Assembly: GCA_913058575.1 (NCBI GenBank)
Contig: CAJXRF010000008.1
Span: 1-64,000, forward strand
Reading direction: 5' to 3'
Length of the DNA: 64,000 bases
DNA from: an uncultured Bermanella sp.
Lineage (GTDB): Bacteria; Pseudomonadota; Gammaproteobacteria; Pseudomonadales; Oceanobacteraceae
Positions 28,038 through 39,160 of the stretch are shown here, piece by piece (position 1 is the stretch's first letter; the number at the start of each line of letters is the position of its first letter). The notes under the pieces are model-generated. The model was given only the letters and a program-made list of their open reading frames with translations. It ran no database searches and had not been told where the DNA came from. The position numbers and the translations under genes were made by a program.

Positions 28038-29537
28038 TTAGACTAATCTTTTCCGCTCGTTAGAAGGCGGTATTTGCATGGCTTCTCGATATTTGGCCAC
28101 GGTACGTCTAGCCACTTGAATGCCATCTTCTTCCAATAATGCTGCTATTTTACTGTCACTTAGAGGCTTTTTAGCACTTTCTACCACAATGAGCTTTTTA
28201 ATCATGGCTCGAATGGCGGTAGATGAGCATTCCCCACCACTTGTCGTACTGACGTGACTAGAAAAGAAATATTTAAGCTCAAAGATGCCCCGTGGGGTAT
28301 GCATGTACTTTTGAGTTGTCACCCTAGAAATCGTAGATTCATGCATGCCAACCGCTTCGGCAATATCATGAAGTACAAGGGGTTTCATGGCTTCATCGCC
28401 TTCCTCTAAAAAGCCTTGTTGGTACTCAACAATCTTGTTGGCCACTTTTAATAATGTGTCATTACGTGACTGTAAGCTTTTAAGGAACCAGCGTGCTTCT
28501 TGTAAGTGATCTTTTATAAATGTGTTGTCTGCACTGCTGTCTGCACGTTTTACCATTGAGGCATAGTGGTCGTTGATGCGCAGCTTAGGTGATATATCAG
28601 GGTTAAGCTCAACACGCCACTCATCCTTCACTTTGCGAACCATAACATCAGGAATCACGTATTCGCTGGCTTGGGGCTCAATTTGTGACCCGGGACGAGG
28701 ATTGAGTTCTTGGATGCCGCGAATAACCAGTTTAAGCTCGTCTTCTTTGACTTTTAGTTTGCGCATTAATGCTGCGTAATCTTTAGCGCCTAGAAGGTCT
28801 ATATGGTTATCAATTAATTTGCGAGCAAGGGCTAACCAGGGTGTGTCTTCAGGAAGATGAGATAGCTGTAAAGATAGACACTCTTGTAAATCTCTAGCGC
28901 ATACGCCACTGGGCTCAAATTGTTGAAGGCGGCGTAATACAGCCTGAATCTCATCCATTTCAATATCAAGTTCAGGGTCTAGGCTGTCTAAAATATCTTC
29001 AAGAGTCACTTTTAGGTAGCCATCTGAATCCACCCCTTCCAAGATATTAATGGCGATGATGTGATCATTATTGCTCATAGGCGTGAGATTTAGCTGCCAC
29101 AACAAGTGATCTTGTAGATCATCTGTGCTGCCATTACGTGAATCCATGTCAAAGTCATCACCAGAGCCAGAATGACTCGTGCTGGCAGGTGTTGGGGCAG
29201 CTGAAGCTTGCCATGTGTCATCCCAATCGCTGTCTGTAGACAATTCATCTGGAATGTCTTCATTCCAATCACTGTCTGCCACGGCAGTTTCACTTTCTGT
29301 GTTGCTTTCTTCTTTGCTGGCTTCAGTGGTAGGGGATTCAGCGCTATCTTGATCTTTTTTATCTGCGCTTGGGTTTTCGAACTCTTCGTCTACATCTAAT
29401 AGAGGATTAGAGTCTAATACACTTTGAATTTCTTGTTGTAAGTCGAGTGTTGAAAGCTGTAATAAACGAATGGCCTGCTGCAGCTGAGGAGTCATGGTCA
29501 GCTGTTGACCCATTTTTAATTGGAGCGACGCTTTCAT
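28038..29537 (-). CDS. rpoN: RNA polymerase sigma54 factor RpoN
   Basis: Alternative sigma factor for -24/-12 promoters that need enhancer-binding activators. 499 residues: the Gln/Leu-rich region I (1-48, [20 protein letters not shown]), an acidic region II (about 50-130, Asp/Glu/Ser rich), the core-binding domain, the HTH and the RpoN box [10 protein letters not shown] at 476-485 near the C-terminus. Region II carries long acidic stretches, as is common. It lies upstream of hpf in the conserved cluster. Confidence 0.97.
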   Translation of the reverse strand: MKASLQLKMGQQLTMTPQLQQAIRLLQLSTLDLQQEIQSVLDSNPLLDVDEEFENPSADKKDQDSAESPTTEASKEESNTESETAVADSDWNEDIPDELSTDSDWDDTWQASAAPTPASTSHSGSGDDFDMDSRNGSTDDLQDHLLWQLNLTPMSNNDHIIAINILEGVDSDGYLKVTLEDILDSLDPELDIEMDEIQAVLRRLQQFEPSGVCARDLQECLSLQLSHLPEDTPWLALARKLIDNHIDLLGAKDYAALMRKLKVKEDELKLVIRGIQELNPRPGSQIEPQASEYVIPDVMVRKVKDEWRVELNPDISPKLRINDHYASMVKRADSSADNTFIKDHLQEARWFLKSLQSRNDTLLKVANKIVEYQQGFLEEGDEAMKPLVLHDIAEAVGMHESTISRVTTQKYMHTPRGIFELKYFFSSHVSTTSGGECSSTAIRAMIKKLIVVESAKKPLSDSKIAALLEEDGIQVARRTVAKYREAMQIPPSNERKRLV

Positions 29538-29706
29538 AAAGTACTTTCTAATCCTGTCACAAAACCAGTTTACAGCGATGTCTAGTGTTGTAAATCCAAT
29601 GGCTGCAGAGTATGCATAAAATATAACTTTATTTAGTTATATAGCTTAATTAATAAAGCCTATTTTCTTTGAGTGTTCTGACGCTTTACTACTTAAATAT
29701 ACAAGA

Positions 29707-30432
29707 TTACAACTTAAAGTCATCACCTAAATATATATCTTTTACTTGCTGGTTTGCTAAGACCTCTTCCGCACTGCCTTCCGCTATAATGTGACCATTG
29801 CCCACGATATAAGCTTTCTCGCATATATCAAGAGTTTCACGGACGCTATGGTCAGTAATTAGCACCCCAAGCCCTCGGTTTTTTAGCTGTTTGATGATAC
29901 TTTTAATGTCACCCACTGAAATAGGGTCTACACCGGCAAAGGGTTCATCCAATAATATGAAAGCAGGGTCAGCCGCAAGAGCCCTGGCAATCTCAACTCG
30001 ACGGCGTTCACCACCAGATAACGCCATGCCCAAACTGTCGCGAATATGCTGAATATGAAACTCATCCAATAAACTCTCTAGCTTCTCTTTACGCAGCGCA
30101 AGTGTTAATTCTTTACGAGTTTCTAGAATGGCTAAAATATTATTGGCTACAGTAAGCTTACGAAATATTGAGGCTTCTTGGGGAAGGTAGCCTATGCCTT
30201 TTCTGGCGCGACCATGCATAGGTAAATCGGTGATGTCTTCGTCGTCAATTAATATGGCTCCTTGGTCGGCATTGACAAGGTTCACTATCATGTAAAAACA
30301 AGTGGTTTTACCTGCGCCATTTGGGCCCAATAAACCGACTATCTGCCCGCTATTAATCGATAGTGAAACGTCTTCTACGACTTGCCGTGGACCATAGCTT
30401 TTGGCGAGATGTTGTGCGCGTAAAGTCGCCAT
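29707..30432 (-). CDS. lptB: LPS export ABC transporter ATPase LptB
   Basis: Cytoplasmic ATPase of LptB2FG, which extracts LPS from the inner membrane. 241 residues with Walker A GPNGAGKT at 36-43, a C-loop [15 protein letters not shown] around 139-153 and Walker [14 protein letters not shown] around 158-170. It starts 2 nt after lptA. LptFG are not in the window. Confidence 0.97.
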   Translation of the reverse strand: MATLRAQHLAKSYGPRQVVEDVSLSINSGQIVGLLGPNGAGKTTCFYMIVNLVNADQGAILIDDEDITDLPMHGRARKGIGYLPQEASIFRKLTVANNILAILETRKELTLALRKEKLESLLDEFHIQHIRDSLGMALSGGERRRVEIARALAADPAFILLDEPFAGVDPISVGDIKSIIKQLKNRGLGVLITDHSVRETLDICEKAYIVGNGHIIAEGSAEEVLANQQVKDIYLGDDFKL

Positions 30433-30434
30433 TA

Positions 30435-30926
30435 TTATTCTTGTTCCTTTTGAGGCTGAATGACCATGATCACTTGGCTATCCGCTTTTATGCGCTGCTC
30501 GCTAATAAGGTAAACAATTTTTTCACCTGAAAATAAATTACCTTGCTTTTCAAGTTCAGCATTATCAATTAAAACTAACTCTTCGCTGGCGGCATGATAA
30601 ATAATAGTATTTCCAGAGGCTTGTGTTTTACCTTCTTTTAAGGATATGACTTGCTCGTAGTGCGCAGGGTTACCCAAAGCCTTTACTTTTTGCAGGCCGT
30701 CATTATTTCGAGTAAGAATAATTTTATCGGCTTGTATGTTAAGAGTACCTTGCGTCATTTTCACATTGCCAGTGTAAATAATGAGTCCCTGAATTTTATC
30801 TAAAGAGGCGCTATCACTGGAAATTTGTATTTCTTGCTGACTGTCTTCAGGTAATGCCCAACTTAATGTGGGCAGTGATAATATTGCCAGTAACGGCAGT
30901 ATCCACTTATTTTGTTTTAGGATCAT
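30435..30926 (-). CDS. lptA: Periplasmic LPS bridge protein LptA
   Basis: 163-residue OstA-fold protein that forms the periplasmic LPS bridge between LptC and LptD. N-terminal signal peptide (about 1-24, cut after SLPTLSWA). The core includes [19 protein letters not shown], the typical repeat of this fold. It overlaps the upstream lptC by 20 nt, in another frame. Confidence 0.95.
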   Translation of the reverse strand: MILKQNKWILPLLAILSLPTLSWALPEDSQQEIQISSDSASLDKIQGLIIYTGNVKMTQGTLNIQADKIILTRNNDGLQKVKALGNPAHYEQVISLKEGKTQASGNTIIYHAASEELVLIDNAELEKQGNLFSGEKIVYLISEQRIKADSQVIMVIQPQKEQE

Positions 30927-31470
30927 GCTGTCCTCTTACTTGAGATGTAAACTGAACCTGTTGAGTGATCATGTTCATATTCATGCCTTTGGAGTGAATC
31001 TTTGTATCAGGACTTTCAATCAGTACATTCTCGCTAGTGTCGGCGATTTGTTTATCTAAGTCTATGGAGATATGTTCAGTCTTTAGGGATAACTCGGTTT
31101 GGCTTCCCTTCATAGGCAGTACTTGAACGTCGCCATTTAGCTCCAAAGTTTGCGTGCCTAAGAGCAGCCCATTTTGTGACTTGACGGACCAAATTGGGTT
31201 TTGCTTATCTCGTAAAATTACGGAAGGCTGAATGAGCTTAGTGGTATCACTAATAGGGAGGTGCTCAGCACTTTCAGCCTCTATTTTGCGGCCCAGCACA
31301 CCATTTTTGTCATAATGCTGTGCTTTCACCCCTTTAATAATATAATCGGGTTCTTGGTTAATCGCGTCAATAACAGATGCATTATCAGGGGCAGTTTGTT
31401 TGTCATCCAATGCTAAGTAACCCACCACCCCAAGTGCGGTTAATATGGTTACAATGTATCGTCTGCGCAT
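30907..31470 (-). CDS. lptC: LPS export protein LptC
   Basis: 187-residue bitopic protein with one N-terminal membrane segment (about 4-21) and a periplasmic OstA-like domain that accepts LPS from LptB2FG and passes it to LptA. GVKAQHYDKNGVLGRKIEAE is the recognisable LptC part. It begins only 40 nt after kdsD; kdsC, which normally lies between them, is absent. Confidence 0.93.
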   Translation of the reverse strand: MRRRYIVTILTALGVVGYLALDDKQTAPDNASVIDAINQEPDYIIKGVKAQHYDKNGVLGRKIEAESAEHLPISDTTKLIQPSVILRDKQNPIWSVKSQNGLLLGTQTLELNGDVQVLPMKGSQTELSLKTEHISIDLDKQIADTSENVLIESPDTKIHSKGMNMNMITQQVQFTSQVRGQHDPKTK

Positions 31471-31510
31471 TAAATATCCCTTCTGCAGTTTTGGCTATCT
31501 TCAATCAAAC

Positions 31511-32482
31511 CTAAATGACACCGGCTCTTAATAAATCGTGCATGTTTAATACACCGACTAATTGGTTCTGATCGATAACGACCAAGGCGTTTATTTTTTT
31601 CTCATCCATAACCTGTAAAGCTTCTGCTGCTAATTTTTCTGGGTGAATGCTAGCACAATTGATGGTCATGACTTCATTTACTGGCGTGTTGTGTAAGTCT
31701 AGGTCTTTATCTAGGGTACGGCGTAAATCACCATCGGTAAAAATTCCCTCTAGATGCCCTAACTCATTGACCACTGTGGTCATGCCTAATCCTTTTTGAG
31801 TCATCTCCATAAGCGCATCTTTAATTGAAGTGCTTGCGGTGACCTGAGGCATTTGACTGCCACAATGCATAATGGTTTTAACTTTTAATAATAATCTTCG
31901 TCCAAGGCTGCCACCGGGATGGCTGAAGGCAAACTCTTCGGCAGTAAACCCTCTGGCTTCCAGTAGGGCAATGGCCAAAGCATCCCCCATTACTAAGGCA
32001 ACCGTTGTGCTTGAAGACGGGGCTAAATCCAGAGGGCAGGCTTCTTTACTGACACCTACGTTTAAGTGACTGTCGGCCGCTTGCGCGAGACTTGAATTAT
32101 CATTTCCGGTTAGAGAAATAAGGGGAATGTTAAGGCGTTTAATTAAAGGCAATAAGGTAATGATTTCACTGGACTCACCTGAATTAGACAGGGCAATGAC
32201 CACATCATTTTCAGTGATCATCCCCATGTCGCCATGAGCGGCTTCGCCAGGGTGCACAAAAAAGCTAGGGCTGCCTGTACTAGCCAGAGTGGCGGCTATT
32301 TTATTACCAATATGACCCGACTTTCCCATGCCAGTGACGACGATTCTACCCTTGCAGTTTATGAGTAGCTCACAAGCAACTTCTAACGCAGAAGTATGTA
32401 AGCGAGACAATAGCTCGGTGACGGCATCACGTTCTGAAGTTATCGTGCGTTTAATAGAAGCTATGAAATCAAATTGGGTCAT
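31511..32482 (-). CDS. kdsD: D-arabinose 5-phosphate isomerase KdsD
   Basis: Converts ribulose 5-phosphate to arabinose 5-phosphate, the first step of Kdo synthesis for LPS. 323 residues: an SIS domain (about 35-170, with VTGMGKSGHIGNKIAATLASTG) and two CBS domains (about 205-320). It sits in the yrbG-kdsD-(kdsC)-lptC order, but the following gene kdsC is missing from this cluster. Confidence 0.95.
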   Translation of the reverse strand: MTQFDFIASIKRTITSERDAVTELLSRLHTSALEVACELLINCKGRIVVTGMGKSGHIGNKIAATLASTGSPSFFVHPGEAAHGDMGMITENDVVIALSNSGESSEIITLLPLIKRLNIPLISLTGNDNSSLAQAADSHLNVGVSKEACPLDLAPSSSTTVALVMGDALAIALLEARGFTAEEFAFSHPGGSLGRRLLLKVKTIMHCGSQMPQVTASTSIKDALMEMTQKGLGMTTVVNELGHLEGIFTDGDLRRTLDKDLDLHNTPVNEVMTINCASIHPEKLAAEALQVMDEKKINALVVIDQNQLVGVLNMHDLLRAGVI

Positions 32483-32576
32483 TAATTAGGTTCTTCATTA
32501 TAAATTGGAGCCAATCTGCACGCGTTAGAGATAAGTAGTTGCGTGCACTTTTACTGTATTTGAACTGAGCAATGTT

Positions 32577-33533
32577 TCAGGCTTGCACTAATAATAAGCC
32601 TAAATAGCTCATGTAGGCCAACAACAATATTCCGCCGGCAGCCCTGCCAATGCGTTTAGAACGGCGGAAAGCATAAATAAAGGCAATTAATAACAAGGTC
32701 AATAACAGCATAGTTCCGTAATCTCGATACAGGGCCATTTCTTGAACTTGTGTATAGGCAATTAGTCCTGGAATGGGCATAACAGCCAGTAAATTAAATA
32801 TGTTTGACCCCACTACGTTACCAATGGCAATGTCATGATGTCCTTTTAAAGCGCTGGTAACACTGGCGGCTAATTCAGGCAGGCTGGTACCAATGGCGAC
32901 TATGGTGAGTCCAATGACCAGTTCGCTAATGCCAAAGAAGCGAGCCACATCAACGGCTCCCCATACCAGCAATTTCGCGCTGATGATAAGGGCAATAAGA
33001 CCTACGGCCATCCAAAAGAGGCTTTGTTTGGTGGTAAGTTTACCCATTGCCTCAGCTTCTTCTTCGTCTAGCCCGCCAATGCCTTCATCTGCACTTTCGT
33101 TAAAAAGCCAGAAAAGCGTTACCACTAAGCAGACCAACATGATGATGCCATCCATGAAGCTAATGCCTAAATCTTGCAATACCAAGCCTGCAATGACCGT
33201 GACTAGCAGAAGAATAGGGATTTCTTTACGCATCATACGGCTTTGAATGGGCAGTGGCGCGATTAAGGCGGTGATACCCAGTACCAAACCAATGTTGGCG
33301 ATGTTTGAGCCCAAAGCATTCCCGATGGCAAGCGTGCCTGCCCCATTTAAAGAGGCGGTGAGGCTGACAAAAATTTCAGGGGCGCTGGTGCCAAGAGAAA
33401 CAATGGTCATACCAATTAAGAGAGGCGACATACCAAAGTGTTTGGCAGTGGCGGCAGCCCCTAACACAAATCGATCAGCACTCCATACCAATACTACAAG
33501 ACCGACAATAATGGCCAGGCAGGGAAGCAACAT
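32577..33533 (-). CDS. yrbG: YrbG-type Ca2+/Na+:H+ antiporter (CaCA family)
   Basis: Inner-membrane exchanger of 318 residues with two inverted Na_Ca_ex repeats, each with its ion-binding signature: GTSAPE at 48-53 and GTSLPE at 215-220. An acidic cytoplasmic loop (about 147-163, Asp/Glu rich) joins them. It is divergent from mlaF across 182 nt, the same arrangement as yrbG-mla in Escherichia, except that there the genes are co-oriented. Confidence 0.92.
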   Translation of the reverse strand: MLLPCLAIIVGLVVLVWSADRFVLGAAATAKHFGMSPLLIGMTIVSLGTSAPEIFVSLTASLNGAGTLAIGNALGSNIANIGLVLGITALIAPLPIQSRMMRKEIPILLLVTVIAGLVLQDLGISFMDGIIMLVCLVVTLFWLFNESADEGIGGLDEEEAEAMGKLTTKQSLFWMAVGLIALIISAKLLVWGAVDVARFFGISELVIGLTIVAIGTSLPELAASVTSALKGHHDIAIGNVVGSNIFNLLAVMPIPGLIAYTQVQEMALYRDYGTMLLLTLLLIAFIYAFRRSKRIGRAAGGILLLAYMSYLGLLLVQA

Positions 33534-33715
33534 AGGTTTAATACTCTGAATAATGAATGCGTGTGCATTTTACAGGCTTTTGGTGGGCTCTCAATAGGCA
33601 GCGTAAATACACAGATAGTGCCATTAATGGCCGACATGAGTTGTGCCAACGTAAGCAGCGTCTATGCTTTGGGTGAAGGAATTTAAAATCTCGTCATTAG
33701 GATAACGACACTCTC

Positions 33716-34510
33716 ATGGAAAACTTCGCCGAGCTTAATGAATTAAGTTTCTCAAGGGACGGCCGGCTCATTTTCGATGGCATTAATTTAAAAATCCCCA
33801 AAGGTAAGGTAACCGCAATATTGGGCCCCAGCGGCACAGGTAAAACCACTCTATTAAGGCTTATAAGCGGCCAGTTGAAGCCCGATAGCGGCGATATACT
33901 GGTAGATGGCTTATCTGTTCCCAGGCTTTCAAGAGGAGATTTGTTTGCACTACGTAAGCGTTTGAGTTTGTTGTTTCAAAGTGGTGCTCTATTTACTGAC
34001 ATGAACGTATTTGAGAATGTGGCTTTTTCTCTTCGTGAACATACCCGTCTTCCTGAGCACATGATTCGAGACTTAGTGTTGCTGCGCTTACAATCAGTGG
34101 GCTTGCGGGGGGCCTGCGAGCACATGCCCTCACAATTGTCCGGTGGCATGGCCCGCCGCGTGGCCTTGGCCCGTAGCATGGCATTAGACCCTGAACTGAT
34201 TATGTACGATGAGCCTTTTACCGGTCAGGACCCTATTTCCATGGCGGTTTTGGTGAAACTCATTCGCTCGCTTAATGACCAGCTATCTTTAACTAGCATC
34301 TTAGTCAGTCATGATGTGGAAGAGGCATTGAGCATTAGTGACCAAGTATATGTGTTGAGCCATGGCCGAGTAATAGGGGAAGGCACTCCAGAGCAAGTCA
34401 GGCAGAGCCAAAATGCTGAACTCAAGCAGTTTTTATTTGGTCATGTGGATGGACCAGTTTCCTTCCATTATCCCTCTAAACCACTTGAACAAGAGGTGCT
34501 GCCATTATGA
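33716..34510 (+). CDS. mlaF: MlaF, ATPase of the Mla phospholipid transporter
   Basis: Cytoplasmic ATPase of MlaFEDB, which moves phospholipids between the inner membrane and periplasmic MlaC to keep outer-membrane asymmetry. 264 residues: Walker A GPSGTGKTT at 37-45, signature LSGGMARRVALARS and Walker B LIMYDEPFTGQDP. First gene of mlaFEDCB and coupled to mlaE by a 4-nt overlap. Confidence 0.96.
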   Translation: MENFAELNELSFSRDGRLIFDGINLKIPKGKVTAILGPSGTGKTTLLRLISGQLKPDSGDILVDGLSVPRLSRGDLFALRKRLSLLFQSGALFTDMNVFENVAFSLREHTRLPEHMIRDLVLLRLQSVGLRGACEHMPSQLSGGMARRVALARSMALDPELIMYDEPFTGQDPISMAVLVKLIRSLNDQLSLTSILVSHDVEEALSISDQVYVLSHGRVIGEGTPEQVRQSQNAELKQFLFGHVDGPVSFHYPSKPLEQEVLPL

Positions 34511-35304
34511 TGGTGAAGGCCTTAATGAACCGCATTGGCTACCTAGGTTTATGGTTTCTTAATATATGTGCAGCAGTAGGGCGTGCGGCTTGGTTTTTTA
34601 CACAGATATTGTCATGGGGGGCAGGTTTTAAAGCCCCTTTTAAGCGTTTATTAATCCAAATTTATCAGTTGGGTGTGTTGTCGTTGCCTATTATCTTGGT
34701 GGCGGGTCTTTTTGTGGGCATGGTGTTGGCACTTCAGGGGTACCATATTTTGGTCAGTTATGGCTCTCAAGAAGCGGTGGGGCAAATGGTGGCTTTATCT
34801 TTATTGAGAGAATTCTCACCGGTCATGACGGCATTGCTATTTGCAGGTCGAGCGGGCTCGGCATTGACCGCAGAAATTGGCCTAATGAAAACAACAGAGC
34901 AATTATCGGCCATGGAAATTATGGGTGTAGACCCTTTTAAGCGTGTGATGGCCCCTCGGCTGTGGGGCGGCATTATTACTCTACCATTGCTTACGCTTAT
35001 GTTTAGTGTGCTGGGCATATATGGCGGGGCTTTTGTGGCCGTGGAGATGCTGGGGATTTACGACGGGTCTTACTGGGGCAACATGCAAAATTCAGTAGAG
35101 TTTTATGAAGACATAGTAAAAGGCGTAGTGAAAAGTGTGGTATTTGCTGTGACAGTGAGCTGGATTGCTATTTTTCATGGCTGGAATGCTATCCCTACTT
35201 CACAAGGTATTAGTCGAGCCACAACGGCTACTGTGGTGCAGGCGTCTTTAGCGATATTAGCATTAGATTTCGTGTTAACGGCCGTCATGTTAGGCGGCTT
35301 TTAG
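34507..35304 (+). CDS. mlaE: MlaE, permease of the Mla phospholipid transporter
   Basis: 265-residue inner-membrane permease of the MlaE/YrbE family, with about five membrane segments and the conserved core FAGRAGSALTAEIGLMKTTEQ. It begins with a double ATG (34507, 34510) overlapping the mlaF stop. Pairs with MlaF, MlaD and MlaB. Confidence 0.96.
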   Translation: MMVKALMNRIGYLGLWFLNICAAVGRAAWFFTQILSWGAGFKAPFKRLLIQIYQLGVLSLPIILVAGLFVGMVLALQGYHILVSYGSQEAVGQMVALSLLREFSPVMTALLFAGRAGSALTAEIGLMKTTEQLSAMEIMGVDPFKRVMAPRLWGGIITLPLLTLMFSVLGIYGGAFVAVEMLGIYDGSYWGNMQNSVEFYEDIVKGVVKSVVFAVTVSWIAIFHGWNAIPTSQGISRATTATVVQASLAILALDFVLTAVMLGGF

Positions 35305-35367
35305 CATGGATTATAAAATAATGAATAGCCTGGATTTAATGGTTTTGTTAGTTAGGTGGGGTGTTGA

Positions 35368-35820
35368 ATGACCAGTAAAAATTTGGAAATTAGTGTAGGG
35401 GCTTTTGTCTTAGTTGGCGTATTGGCATTGGTAGTGCTCGCCTTAAATGTCAGTGGCCTGAGTTACCGAACGAACGATCAAAGTTATTTTTTATTTGCTC
35501 GGTTTGAGAATTTAGCGGGTTTAAGTGAGCGGGCAAAAGTATCCTTGTCAGGTGTGACCATAGGTCGTGTTGTAGAGATTAAATTAGACACAGAAGACTA
35601 TGTGGCAGTGGTGAAAATGGCAATAGATAAAAGCGTACCGCTGACGACAGACACTTCCGCATCCATATTAACCGCAGGCTTATTAGGTGAAAAGTATATA
35701 GGATTAAGCGTGGGGGCAGATGATGAGTTATTGATTAATGCAGACGAAATTGATGACACTCAGTCATCAATTGTATTGGAAGAGCTAATTGGGCAATTTC
35801 TCTTTAGCCGAAGTGAATAG
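35368..35820 (+). CDS. mlaD: MlaD, periplasmic MCE-domain substrate-binding subunit
   Basis: 150 residues: an N-terminal membrane anchor (about 9-28) and one MCE domain (about 38-118, with LFARFENLAGLSERAKVSLSG), forming the hexameric ring on MlaE. The C-terminal ILEELIGQFLF-like helix is the usual lipid tunnel element. It starts 63 nt after mlaE. Confidence 0.95.
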   Translation: MTSKNLEISVGAFVLVGVLALVVLALNVSGLSYRTNDQSYFLFARFENLAGLSERAKVSLSGVTIGRVVEIKLDTEDYVAVVKMAIDKSVPLTTDTSASILTAGLLGEKYIGLSVGADDELLINADEIDDTQSSIVLEELIGQFLFSRSE

Positions 35821-35821
35821 C

Positions 35822-36490
35822 ATGAAATTACTTTGTATTTTTAGTCTGTGTGCTTTCTTTAGTTTTCAGGCCTTCTCTCAAGGCAACCCTGCTGATGCTT
35901 TAGTGATAGTGGATGAAAAAATACATGAATTGCTGGATGAAATTGAAGCGTTAAAAGTTAAGCAAAATTTAGATGAGGAGCAAAAAACACAGGTAGTAGA
36001 AAATGTTTTAGGCGATGTGGTGGACTTTAAACGCATTACCCGAAGGGTGATGGCAAAGTACTATAAAAAAGCTTCAAAACAGCAAAAAAAAGCATTTTAT
36101 GAGGTGTTCAAAGAATCATTGTTGAAGACTTACGCAAAAGGTTTGTGGGAGTTTGAAGATTATAAAATTCGCCTAAAGCCCCTTAAAAGCAGCCATCAAA
36201 ATCAAAGAAACACCTTGGTGGAATTTGAAGTGATTACCTCAAGTGGTCAAATATTTCCGGTAACCCAAAGCCTTTTTTATCATAAGAAGCATAAACGCTG
36301 GATGGTGCAAAATGTTATTATTAGTGGCGTTAACATAGGGCAATTATTTCGAGATCAATTTGCGCGTTTAGTGAATGAAAAGGGCGGTAATTTAGATTTA
36401 GCCATTCAAGCATGGGCGAATGTAATTCAATCTAGTGAGCAAGCGACTGTTACCAAGGGGTTGCATCAGGGTGAAAATACAACGCCTTGA
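35822..36490 (+). CDS. mlaC: MlaC, periplasmic phospholipid-binding protein
   Basis: Soluble carrier between MlaFEDB and the outer-membrane MlaA-porin complex. ATG 35822 gives 222 residues starting with a good signal peptide (MKLLCIFSLCAFFSFQAFSQ). The frame is open 33 nt further upstream, but that would place charged residues before the signal peptide and overlap mlaD. The conserved FKRITRRVMAKYYKKAS helix is present. One nt separates it from mlaD. Confidence 0.93.
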   Translation: MKLLCIFSLCAFFSFQAFSQGNPADALVIVDEKIHELLDEIEALKVKQNLDEEQKTQVVENVLGDVVDFKRITRRVMAKYYKKASKQQKKAFYEVFKESLLKTYAKGLWEFEDYKIRLKPLKSSHQNQRNTLVEFEVITSSGQIFPVTQSLFYHKKHKRWMVQNVIISGVNIGQLFRDQFARLVNEKGGNLDLAIQAWANVIQSSEQATVTKGLHQGENTTP

Positions 36491-36523
36491 ATAGATTATT
36501 CGAATGAAAGTTAAGGATAGGGA

Positions 36524-36823
36524 ATGCGAAATCAGCAAATTGAGAAGCGCAAAATCGGTGAATATGGGGTGATAGGCGACTTGACCTTTGACTCAGTTGT
36601 GGCGGTGGAAAAGGAGGGGTTTGATGCAATTGGTGAATCTGATGGGCAGCTGGAGCTGAATTTAGCCGAGGTGAAGCTATGCTCAAGTGCGGCTTTAGCT
36701 TTACTGTTAAGCTGGAAAAGGCTTGCTCAAAAGCAAGAAAAAGTTCTGCAATTTAAGGATATTCCGCCTGTTTTGTTGGCATTGATTGAAGGGGCCGAAT
36801 TACAAGCTATTCTTGGCGTGTAA
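36524..36823 (+). CDS. mlaB: MlaB, STAS-domain subunit of the Mla transporter
   Basis: 99-residue STAS-domain protein that binds MlaF and stabilises the ABC complex. Segment LNLAEVKLCSSAALALLLSW carries the STAS helix start, with Ser in the anti-anti-sigma position. It follows mlaC by 33 nt. Short and diverged, but its position makes the call secure. Confidence 0.88.
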   Translation: MRNQQIEKRKIGEYGVIGDLTFDSVVAVEKEGFDAIGESDGQLELNLAEVKLCSSAALALLLSWKRLAQKQEKVLQFKDIPPVLLALIEGAELQAILGV

Positions 36824-36949
36824 TTATAGGCGTTATGTGAAAGGCTTAGTATTTGATTGCCGCTGAATCTTAGCTATTTGTCTTGCTTTCCGCTACAATA
36901 TCCGCCTTAAAAATCGCCTGTACATCGCCCTGTAATACTTGGAGACACC

Positions 36950-38481
<1,532 letters not shown>

Positions 38482-38502
38482 CTTTTTGTTTTAAGGATAA
38501 AA

Positions 38503-39144
38503 ATGAGTCAACAGCCTCTAACGATTGCCTTATCAAAAGGCCGAATTCTGGATGATACTCTGCCATTGTTTGCAGAGGCGGGCATTGTGCCAGCAGAAGA
38601 CATTAAAAAAAGCCGTAAGCTTATTTTTGATACCAATCATGAGCACATTAAGTTGGTGGTTATTCGTGCCACCGACGTTCCCACTTATGTGGAATATGGT
38701 GCAGCCGACATGGGTGTGGCCGGCAAAGATGTGTTAATGGAATACAACAGTAAGGATTTATACGAGCCTTTGGATTTAAATATTGCCACATGTCGGTTAA
38801 TGACCTGTGCGTTAAAGGGAGCCGTTGAGCCTAAAGGTCGCATTAAAGTCGCGTCTAAATTTACTGGGTTAACCAAACGTTTTTTTGCTGAACAAGGTCG
38901 CCAAGCCGATATTATAAAATTATATGGCGGCATGGAACTGGCTCCGATTATGGGGCTGGCGGATATGATTGTGGATATCGTCGATACCGGCAATACACTG
39001 AAAGCCAACGGTTTAGAAGAGCGTGATTTAATTGCGCCCATTAGTTCTCGCTTAGTGGTGGGTAAAGCTGCCATGAAAATTAAGCATGAACAGATTCAAT
39101 CTATTATTGAAAAATTGTCCGCTGCGGTAGAGCGTCGCCGCTAG
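38503..39144 (+). CDS. hisG: ATP phosphoribosyltransferase, short form HisG
   Basis: First enzyme of histidine biosynthesis, ATP + PRPP to phosphoribosyl-ATP. 213 residues, so the short HisG-S form that lacks the C-terminal regulatory ACT-like domain and needs HisZ as partner; hisZ is not in this window. The PRPP-binding [14 protein letters not shown] motif is visible. AAGGAT precedes the ATG. Followed 16 nt later by hisD. Confidence 0.96.
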   Translation: MSQQPLTIALSKGRILDDTLPLFAEAGIVPAEDIKKSRKLIFDTNHEHIKLVVIRATDVPTYVEYGAADMGVAGKDVLMEYNSKDLYEPLDLNIATCRLMTCALKGAVEPKGRIKVASKFTGLTKRFFAEQGRQADIIKLYGGMELAPIMGLADMIVDIVDTGNTLKANGLEERDLIAPISSRLVVGKAAMKIKHEQIQSIIEKLSAAVERRR

Positions 39145-39160
39145 GAGTAAGAGGCTACAC

